DNA from: Candidatus Sulfotelmatobacter sp.
GTDB taxonomy: Bacteria; Acidobacteriota; Terriglobia; Terriglobales; SbA1
Assembly (NCBI GenBank): GCA_030151135.1
Contig: JASLEQ010000713.1
Coordinates: forward strand, 1 to 11,497
DNA: 11,497 nt
Direction of reading: 5' to 3'
Shown: piece after piece, positions 6,929 to 11,497 of the stretch
How the letters are laid out: each line of letters begins with the position of its first letter
Position numbering within the stretch: the first letter of the stretch is position 1
Program-made: the position numbers and the translations under genes
Notes under the pieces: model-generated
Database searches by the model: none
Seen by the model: only the letters and a program-made list of their open reading frames with translations
Told to the model about the DNA's origin: nothing

Positions 6929-8658
6929 TGGCGACCCCGGCTCAGGTTCACTCGCACGCTCCTCAGGGTTTCATCCGGAAATACGTTTTCAGCCTCGATC
7001 ACAAGGTCATCGGCCTGCAGTATTACTTCCTGGCGCTGACGGCGGTTTTCATTGGGATGCTGCTTTCTGTACTGATGCGATTCCACATGATCTGGCCGAC
7101 CGCGACCCTGCCGCTGTTTGGTGACATCAAGCCGGAGACATACCTCAGCCTGATGACCATGCATGGCACCATCATGGTGTTCTTCGTGCTCACGACGGCG
7201 CCGCAGGGCGGCTTCGGTAATTACATGCTGCCCATCCAAATCGGCGCGCCGGATATGGCGTTCCCGGTACTGAACATGCTGTCGTTCTGGACAACATTCG
7301 TCGGGTTCGTCGTAATCCTTGCCGCTTTCTTCGTCACGGGTGGCGCTCCCCTGCACGGGTGGACGGGATATCCGCCGCTCAGCGCGCTTCAGTCGGCTGG
7401 ACCCGGTGAACAACTTGGCGCCGATCTCTGGGTCACCAGCATCGCGATATTTTGTATCGCGTCGTTGATGGGCGCTCTCAACTTCATTACGACTACCCTC
7501 GATCTGCGGGCGAAGGGCATGACGCTGATGCGAATGCCGCTGACTGTCTGGTCGTGGTTCATTACTGCGATCCTGGGACTGCTCGCCTTTGGCGTGCTGC
7601 TCTCCGCCGGAATCCTTCTGCTGATGGATCGCAATCTTGGCACGAGCTTCTACGTTCCTCTGGTCGTCGTAAACGGGCAGATGATGGGTCACAAGGGCGG
7701 ATCGCCGCTGCTCTGGCAACACCTGTTCTGGTTCTTCGGCCATCCCGAGGTTTACATTGCGATTTTGCCCGGCATGGGCGTGGCGTCTCAGGTGCTCTCG
7801 ACCTTTTCGCGCAAGCCAATCTTCGGTTACCGAGCAATGGTGTACGCAATGCTGTCCATCGGCTTCTTCGGGTTCATGGTGTGGGGCCATCACATGTTCA
7901 TGAGCGGTATGAGCCCCTACTCCGCATTCGCGTTTTCGATTTTGACGATGTGTATCGGTGTTCCCTCGGCCATCAAGACCTTCAACTGGCTGGGAACAAT
8001 GTGGAAGGGACACGTTCGATTCGACACTCCGATGCTCTATGCCATCGGATTTGTGTCACTGTTTGTTTCGGGTGGATTGAGCGGCCCGTTCCTCGCACAG
8101 CCGGTGCTCGACATTCAATTGCATGACACCGCTTTCGTTCCGGCCCACTTCCACCTGATCATGGGAGTGGCTGCGATCTTTGGCATCTTCGCCGCGACCT
8201 ATTACTGGTTTCCCAAGATGTTCGGCCGGATGATGAATGAAACGCTGGGGCGAATTCATTTCTTCATCACGCTCGCCGGAACCTACGCCATCTTCATGCC
8301 CATGCATTATGCAGGCATGGCAGGCCAGACGCGCCGATACTCGCAATTCACCGAAGTCGCGTATCTGCAGAAGCTGATTCCGCTCAATACGTTCATCACC
8401 TACGCGGCGTTTATCACGGTGGCGGCGCAATTCATCTTCGTGATCAATCTCTTCTGGAGCATGTTCAAAGGACCGAAGGCCAGCGACAATCCGTGGGAAG
8501 CGACCACGCTGGAGTGGACGACAGCGACTCCGCCTCCGCACGACAATTTTGGCGGAAAGACGCCAGTTGTAAATCACGGCCCGTATGAGTACGGAGTGCC
8601 GGGTGCACCGAAGGATTACGTGATGCAGACGGATCCGGTGAGCGCGTCCGCACACTGA
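6928..8658 (+). CDS. ctaD: Cytochrome c oxidase subunit I, A1-type
   Basis: A 576-residue catalytic subunit with 12 expected membrane helices, reducing O2 to water at the haem a3-CuB site. Seen directly: haem a ligands His79 (MTMHGT) and His409; haem a3 ligand His407 (AHFHLIMG); CuB ligands His272, His321 and His322 (GHPEVY, WGHHMF); and Tyr276, the partner of the His-Tyr crosslink. Glu274 in GHPEV marks the A1 family. D-pathway residues Asp109 (IGAPDMAFP), Asn98, Asn116 and Asn185 and the K-pathway Lys350 (AIKTFNWL) are present, so proton pumping is expected. The usual second Asn after the PDMAFP motif is Met117, and the preceding Arg is Val114. ATG 6928 overlaps the ctaC stop (TAATG), indicating translational coupling; GGGAGG at 6909-6914 is 13 bases upstream. 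The C-terminal tail (about residues 515-576) is polar and Pro-rich. Confidence 0.98.
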   Translation: MATPAQVHSHAPQGFIRKYVFSLDHKVIGLQYYFLALTAVFIGMLLSVLMRFHMIWPTATLPLFGDIKPETYLSLMTMHGTIMVFFVLTTAPQGGFGNYMLPIQIGAPDMAFPVLNMLSFWTTFVGFVVILAAFFVTGGAPLHGWTGYPPLSALQSAGPGEQLGADLWVTSIAIFCIASLMGALNFITTTLDLRAKGMTLMRMPLTVWSWFITAILGLLAFGVLLSAGILLLMDRNLGTSFYVPLVVVNGQMMGHKGGSPLLWQHLFWFFGHPEVYIAILPGMGVASQVLSTFSRKPIFGYRAMVYAMLSIGFFGFMVWGHHMFMSGMSPYSAFAFSILTMCIGVPSAIKTFNWLGTMWKGHVRFDTPMLYAIGFVSLFVSGGLSGPFLAQPVLDIQLHDTAFVPAHFHLIMGVAAIFGIFAATYYWFPKMFGRMMNETLGRIHFFITLAGTYAIFMPMHYAGMAGQTRRYSQFTEVAYLQKLIPLNTFITYAAFITVAAQFIFVINLFWSMFKGPKASDNPWEATTLEWTTATPPPHDNFGGKTPVVNHGPYEYGVPGAPKDYVMQTDPVSASAH

Positions 8659-8786
8659 CGAGTAAATGGAGCAATGCGCTCCGAGCAAGGACGAACGTAG
8701 AAAGGCATGGCTTGATTCGTGCCGTGAAGGAGCAAGAACCCCGGCGATCCGGCAACCCGGTCACGGAAGTCACGCACTAAGTAGTT
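8659..8786 (+). other. Structured spacer between ctaD and the first subunit III gene
   Basis: This 128-base spacer is the longest gap inside the operon and holds several inverted repeats. GGAGC (8668-8672) pairs with GCTCC (8678-8682) around a 5-base loop. CCGTGA (8722-8727) pairs with TCACGG (8761-8766) and encloses an inner CCGG-CGAT-CCGG (8741-8752). GTCACG is directly repeated at 8760-8765 and 8769-8774. No T-tract follows, so a strong terminator is unlikely. It may set the ratio of subunits I/II to the distal subunits by processing, stabilisation or attenuation (inference). No convincing protein is encoded on either strand. Confidence 0.45.
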
Positions 8787-9518
8787 ATGGCGACTTATAT
8801 CCCCAGCACCCCGGTAGATGACATTGGACACAAACCTCCCGCTCCCCCTTCGACGGGCGGGGGAGGCGACGGACGTGGCGGCGAGGTTCCCGATTACGGG
8901 GCACGGCTTCGAAGAGCGCGGCTCGGCCTGATTTGTGGGATCGCGACCGTGGGCATGGTTTTCGTGTCGTTAACCAGTGCGTACATTTTTCGGCGCGGTT
9001 TGCCAACCTTCGACGGTCAGTCCAACAGTTACGTCCGCGATTGGGGACAGGTTGAGTTGCCATGGCTGCTGCTGGGCATTAACACCGCGCTGCTCGCGGC
9101 CAGTAGCGTGACGATTGAGTTGGCACGGCGCAAAGCGGCGAGACAGGCGGCTCTCGCCCCGGTGACCTCGATTCCCGGAATCTCGCTCGGCGACGAAAAA
9201 GATTTCCCGTGGCTCGGTGCAACGGTAGTCCTGGGTTGCGCATTTCTTATCGGCCAGTGGATGGCTTGGGGAGAGATGCATAACCGCGGATTTTATGTCG
9301 ACACGAATCCGAGCAGCTCCTTCGCCTTTCTGTTGACGATTGCGCACGCCGTCCATCTTGCGGGAGGAATGCTCGCGCTCATCTGGGCGGCAAGTTCTTC
9401 GCTGTTGCACAAGCCGCCGGAGGCGCGCCGTATTGCCGTTGACATCACGGCCTGGTACTGGCATTTCATGCTGGTTTTGTGGGTATATGTATTTGCGCTT
9501 TTGGGCTTCGCAAGATGA
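8787..9518 (+). CDS. ctaE: Cytochrome c oxidase subunit III, first copy (5-helix form)
   Basis: A 243-residue membrane protein. After a cytosolic N-terminus with a Pro/Gly-rich stretch (PPAPPSTGGGGDGRGG, about residues 17-32), five hydrophobic helices fall at about 46-68, 92-110, 142-162, 176-205 and 220-241. The fourth contains AHAVHLAGG and the fifth WYWHFMLVLWVYVF, the positions of the LHV..G and YWHFVDxVW signatures of subunit III, but the Asp of the last motif is replaced (WHFMLVLW). It lacks the first two helices of the mitochondrial seven-helix protein, as many bacterial forms do. Subunit III stabilises the active site of subunit I against turnover inactivation and supports proton uptake; whether this divergent copy does so is inferred. 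ATG 8787 is the first start after an in-frame TAA (8778-8780), and its Shine-Dalgarno is poor. A second subunit III gene follows directly. Confidence 0.88.
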   Translation: MATYIPSTPVDDIGHKPPAPPSTGGGGDGRGGEVPDYGARLRRARLGLICGIATVGMVFVSLTSAYIFRRGLPTFDGQSNSYVRDWGQVELPWLLLGINTALLAASSVTIELARRKAARQAALAPVTSIPGISLGDEKDFPWLGATVVLGCAFLIGQWMAWGEMHNRGFYVDTNPSSSFAFLLTIAHAVHLAGGMLALIWAASSSLLHKPPEARRIAVDITAWYWHFMLVLWVYVFALLGFAR

Positions 9519-9559
9519 GGCGAGCTGGAAGGGTTTGACGCGTTCAGAGGTTTCTACCT

Positions 9560-9589
9560 TGAAACATCTGAAACGTTGAAACTTGAAAC
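9560..9589 (+). repeat. Four TGAAAC hexamers ahead of the second ctaE
   Basis: TGAAAC occurs at 9560-9565, 9569-9574, 9577-9582 and 9584-9589, with start spacings of 9, 8 and 7 bases, in the 93-base gap between the two subunit III genes. It is followed by the Shine-Dalgarno AGGGG of the next gene. The role is unknown: it could be an A-rich unstructured leader, an operator array, or a short slippage repeat. Confidence 0.6.
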
Positions 9590-9611
9590 TTCTTATAAGG
9601 GGAACTGGGGA

Positions 9612-10451
9612 ATGGCAGACGCTACGATCGAGCACGATGCTGTTCAGGGGTTGCCCGCCATCGGACACGCGGCCCCGGGTGCCTATGAAGCTCCATTGTT
9701 TGGGGCGTATTCGAAAAAAGTGGGGATGTGGCTTTTTCTGGCCTCAGACTCGCTGACCTTCGGCGCGCTGCTGTTCGCCTTCAGCTACAACCGGATTTAT
9801 ACGAATCCCTGGCCGACTCCATTCCACGCGGAAAGCATTGCCAACGCCACCATCATGACGGGGTGCCTGCTGTCGAGCTCGCTCACGATGGTGCTTGCTG
9901 TCTTTGCGGCGCAACGTCATGACCGCCCCTGGACGAGGTATTGGCTGCTCGCCACAATGATCTTTGGCACCGCTTTCATCGTCTTGCACGGCATGGAATG
10001 GAACAAGTTGATCGGAGAAGGGCTCACGCTACCCGGGTTCGCGTCACTGCTCGGTGTGTCGCAGTCTACGTCGAGCGGCGAACTCGCCGATATCACTAAG
10101 AACGTTCCGCAGTTTCCACAGGCATTCTTCAGTCTGACCGCCATGCACATGCTGCACGTCACCATCGGCGTGATTTATCTGGGTGTAATCGCCTTCCGCA
10201 AGTGGTTCCTTGGCGCGCTGGCGGTGATCTGGATTGCCGCAGCGTTCATGATTCCGTCGGGAAATGTATTCCACTACCCCGTCCATATTCTTGGTCTGGG
10301 GCTGCTGCTTGCGGCAATCATCCTGTTTCTGAAGCCGAAAGATTACGACGCGCATGACGTTGAGGTTTGCGGACTCTACTGGCACTTCGTGGACCTCGTC
10401 TGGATGTTCATTTTCCCTCTGGTGTACTTAATGTCGACGAAGGTTTCATAG
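9612..10451 (+). CDS. ctaE: Cytochrome c oxidase subunit III, second copy, with extra two-helix segment
   Basis: A 279-residue membrane protein and the more canonical of the two subunit III copies. Core helices match the mitochondrial helices 3-7: GMWLFLASDSLTFGALLFAF (about 36-60), a helix near 75-98, WLLATMIFGTAFIVLHGMEW (107-127), FFSLTAMHMLHVTIGVIYLG (172-192) and GLYWHFVDLVWMFIFPLVYL (254-273). His258 and Asp261 of the YWHFVD signature are intact. Residues about 198-241, between the fourth and last core helices, are an additional segment with two hydrophobic stretches (FLGALAVIWIAAAF and ILGLGLLLAAIILFL). Most relatives I recall have only a short loop there. ATG 9612 is chosen for AGGGG (9598-9602) 9 bases upstream; the frame continues to 9576 without a better start. 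It belongs to the same operon as ctaC and ctaD. Confidence 0.94.
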   Translation: MADATIEHDAVQGLPAIGHAAPGAYEAPLFGAYSKKVGMWLFLASDSLTFGALLFAFSYNRIYTNPWPTPFHAESIANATIMTGCLLSSSLTMVLAVFAAQRHDRPWTRYWLLATMIFGTAFIVLHGMEWNKLIGEGLTLPGFASLLGVSQSTSSGELADITKNVPQFPQAFFSLTAMHMLHVTIGVIYLGVIAFRKWFLGALAVIWIAAAFMIPSGNVFHYPVHILGLGLLLAAIILFLKPKDYDAHDVEVCGLYWHFVDLVWMFIFPLVYLMSTKVS

Positions 10452-10468
10452 GCAGAGAACCAAGATTT

Positions 10469-10533
10469 GCGGTTGGGAGGGTGCGGATTCAACCGCGCCG
10501 CAAGATATAAGAATGAATCGCGGCCTTCGCCGC
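10469..10533 (+). promoter_or_regulatory. Two hairpins in the leader before ctaF
   Basis: GCGGTTG (10469-10475) and CAACCGC (10490-10496) form a 7-bp stem around a purine-rich 14-base loop. GCGGC (10520-10524) and GCCGC (10529-10533) form a 5-bp GC stem with a CTTC loop. The second ends 1 base before the ctaF Shine-Dalgarno GAGG (10535-10538), close enough to affect ribosome access. Neither has a following T-tract. Confidence 0.4.
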
Positions 10534-10544
10534 CGAGGTCAACC

Positions 10545-10856
10545 ATGCACGATATCGCAAAGCACGATGACAGCAAGGGGCAATATTTCTGGGTGTGGGG
10601 AGCGCTCCTCATACTGACCGCGGTCGAAGTCGTGCTCGGATACAAGCAGGTATTTACAGCCGTGCGGATGCTGGAAGTCCTGCTTCTTCTCTCGGTCATC
10701 AAGTCGGCGCTGATCATCGGATACTTCATGCACCTGAAGTTCGAGATTGCCCTCATGCGATGGGTGCTTGTGCTCTCGGTCGTGGCATGCTTCATCATCA
10801 TGTACTTCTTCTTTTTCCCGGACGCGAACCGGATTATTCATCTTGGGGTGCAGTGA
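10545..10856 (+). CDS. ctaF: Cytochrome c oxidase subunit IV (bacterial three-helix type)
   Basis: A 103-residue protein with three hydrophobic helices (about 17-38, 42-66 and 72-95). The middle one contains KSALIIGYFMHLKFE, a typical signature of the bacterial caa3/aa3 subunit IV family, and the last ends with YFFFFPDANR. This small subunit sits beside subunits I and III and helps assembly; it is unrelated to mitochondrial COX4. ATG 10545 is supported by GAGG (10535-10538) 6 bases upstream, whereas in-frame extension to 10467 would add a non-hydrophobic Arg/Pro-rich stretch overlapping leader hairpins. The His-rich start (MHDIAKHDD) is common in this family. The next gene starts 1 base after its stop. 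Confidence 0.92.
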   Translation: MHDIAKHDDSKGQYFWVWGALLILTAVEVVLGYKQVFTAVRMLEVLLLLSVIKSALIIGYFMHLKFEIALMRWVLVLSVVACFIIMYFFFFPDANRIIHLGVQ

Positions 10857-10857
10857 C

Positions 10858-11106
10858 GTGAAACTTCGCCGGAGAATTCAGTTGTTCACGTTCCTGCTCA
10901 TTGCGCTCTGGACGGCTCCTGCGATTGCCCAGAGCTGCGCCATGTGCCGCGCCAATGCAAAGGCCACGCCGAAAGAGGGCCAGCGTGCCATTAATCGCGC
11001 GATTCTGGTGATGGTTATTCCACCGCTTGGTGCGGTGACCTTCGGAACAACTCTGATCGTCCGTTATGCGCGCCGCCGCGATCAAGACAACGACGCGAAC
11101 CAATAA
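10858..11106 (+). CDS. Small exported membrane protein with CAMC motif, oxidase-operon associated
   Basis: An 82-residue protein of unknown function. GTG 10858 starts 1 base after the ctaF stop (TGACGTG), which argues for coupled translation; the downstream frame has no alternative start before the signal peptide. Residues 1-24 form a signal peptide (KLRRR, hydrophobic core, APAIA with cleavage near residue 24). The mature protein begins with QSCAMCRANA, a Cys27-x-x-Cys30 pair, then a polar stretch, a single membrane helix (about 48-68) and a positively charged tail (RYARRRD). The expected topology puts the Cys pair outside the cytoplasmic membrane. I recall similar CAMC-type small proteins near oxidase genes in Acidobacteriota, but know of no assigned role. 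A part in copper handling, thiol redox or CuA assembly is plausible but inferred. No CxxCH is present, so it is not a cytochrome c. Confidence 0.8.
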   Translation: MKLRRRIQLFTFLLIALWTAPAIAQSCAMCRANAKATPKEGQRAINRAILVMVIPPLGAVTFGTTLIVRYARRRDQDNDANQ

Positions 11107-11139
11107 AAAGAAGCGTCAACCACGGCAGGTATTGCTCTT

Positions 11140-11179
11140 CTCAGCGTTCTCTGCGGATTTTCTCAGCAAGCTCAGCGTT
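11140..11179. repeat. Imperfect CTCWGCG short repeats in the uvrA upstream spacer
   Basis: Four 9-base units occur here: CTCAGCGTT (11140-11148), CTCTGCGGA (11149-11157), CTCAGCAAG (11162-11170) and CTCAGCGTT (11171-11179), with TTTT between the second and third. They lie in the 185-base gap between the oxidase operon and uvrA. Similar text occurs between genes in acidobacterial genomes as far as I recall, so this may be a member of a dispersed intergenic repeat. No coding potential and no terminator hairpin were found beside it. Confidence 0.5.
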
Positions 11180-11229
11180 GAAGATGTTGCGGCCGGTTGT
11201 CCTTAATCCGGACTAGCCCTCGAATCCCT

Positions 11230-11235
11230 TATAAT
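11230..11235 (+). promoter_or_regulatory. uvrA promoter, consensus -10 box
   Basis: A perfect TATAAT lies 57 bases upstream of the likely uvrA start. At a 17-base spacing the -35 position reads TCCGGA, which is poor; TTGTCC (11197-11202) is too far away at 27 bases. Transcription would begin near 11242, giving a leader of about 50 bases. I see no recognisable LexA operator. Confidence 0.5.
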
Positions 11236-11267
11236 AGAAAGATTCATACTCCTATCCGGAACCGTCT

Positions 11268-11281
11268 GAGCGCTTGCGCTC
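11268..11281 (+). promoter_or_regulatory. GAGCGCTTGCGCTC hairpin ahead of the uvrA ribosome site
   Basis: A perfect palindrome that folds as a 5-bp GAGCG/CGCTC stem with a CTTG tetraloop, a notably stable loop type. It directly abuts GGGG (11282-11285), which with CGGG is the only Shine-Dalgarno-like stretch before ATG 11292. It could tune ribosome access; no data beyond position support this. Confidence 0.4.
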
Positions 11282-11291
11282 GGGGTCGGGT

Positions 11292-11497
11292 ATGGCGTTC
11301 GGCCCTGATTCGATGTCGTCAACTCAGTCCCAGACAGACAGCATTGTCGTACGCGGCGCCCGCGTGCATAACCTCAAAAACATTGATTTTGAGGTCGCTC
11401 ACAATTCGATGACGGTAGTCACGGGTGTGTCGGGGTCCGGCAAGTCCTCGCTCGCTTTCGATACGATCTACGCCGAAGGTCAACGCCGGTATGTGGA
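11292..11497 (+). CDS. uvrA: UvrA, excinuclease ABC subunit A (3'-truncated by window edge)
   Basis: The first 68 or so codons of the ATPase that loads UvrB onto damaged DNA in nucleotide excision repair. The frame shows [18 protein letters not shown], the usual UvrA opening, then the Walker A motif GVSGSGKSS (residues 45-53) followed by [16 protein letters not shown], all essentially diagnostic. The frame is open at the window edge and most of the protein lies outside. Two ATGs are possible: 11292 ([12 protein letters not shown]) with a GGGG/CGGG stretch just upstream, and 11313 (MSSTQSQTD), which fits the usual length better but lacks a Shine-Dalgarno. It is separately promoted from the oxidase operon. 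Confidence 0.95.
   Translation, partial: MAFGPDSMSSTQSQTDSIVVRGARVHNLKNIDFEVAHNSMTVVTGVSGSGKSSLAFDTIYAEGQRRYV

Noticed and set aside
6865..8013. Long open frame of 382 codons on the minus strand opposite ctaD
   Set aside because: It is antisense to an unmistakable subunit I gene, its product is a His/Arg/Glu-rich jumble with no domain, and such frames arise from third-position GC bias.
8616..8831. 71-codon minus-strand frame across the ctaD-ctaE spacer
   Set aside because: It overlaps both flanking oxidase genes and has no family features; the spacer is better described as structured non-coding DNA.
9560..9589. TGAAAC repeats as a CRISPR remnant
   Set aside because: Units are 6 bases with 1-3-base gaps; CRISPR repeats and spacers are much longer and no cas gene is present.

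Overview
The window reads as a chromosomal piece of a soil-type Acidobacteriota genome, most likely class Terriglobia. This is inferred from gene content and moderately high GC. The supporting genes are a GloVer-repeat secreted protein, a very large secreted BNR/Asp-box protein, a short PilZ protein ending in an FWGxxFP-type motif, and a cytochrome oxidase operon with two subunit III genes. No species can be named from the sequence alone.

Layout. (1) Positions 1-737 hold the 3' end of a secreted GloVer-repeat protein with a C-terminal IPT/TIG domain. It converges on a PaaI-type thioesterase gene (813-1277, minus), with a strong hairpin between them. (2) Positions 1443-4841 encode a 1132-residue exported Asp-box (BNR) propeller protein. 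It converges on a small PilZ-domain gene (4930-5328, minus). (3) Positions 5329-6121 carry a possible regulatory inverted-repeat cluster, a frameshifted DUF4406-like gene (5526-5883, minus) and a promoter candidate for the oxidase operon. (4) Positions 6122-11106 are one plus-strand operon for an aa3-type (A1 family) haem-copper cytochrome c oxidase: subunit II, subunit I, a first subunit III, a second subunit III, subunit IV, and a small exported Cys-X-X-Cys membrane protein. (5) After a short-repeat spacer, a near-consensus promoter leads into the 5' end of uvrA (11292 to the window edge). No gene-free stretch exceeds 300 bases.

How the genes work together. Subunit II carries all CuA ligands and takes electrons from a c-type cytochrome. 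Subunit I carries the haem a, haem a3 and CuB ligands and the D- and K-pathway residues expected of a proton-pumping enzyme. The subunit III and IV proteins support assembly and stability. No haem A synthesis gene (ctaA, ctaB), Sco or ctaG gene lies in the window. The terminal CxxC protein is the least understood part of the operon.

Most interesting points: the second subunit III appears to have about 44 extra residues with two hydrophobic segments just before its last helix; subunit III is duplicated in tandem; the small CAMC protein is translationally coupled to subunit IV; the DUF4406-like gene has several small indels; and ctaC and the second ctaE share a near-identical 17-base translation start region. 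I found no mobile element, CRISPR array, tRNA or rRNA.
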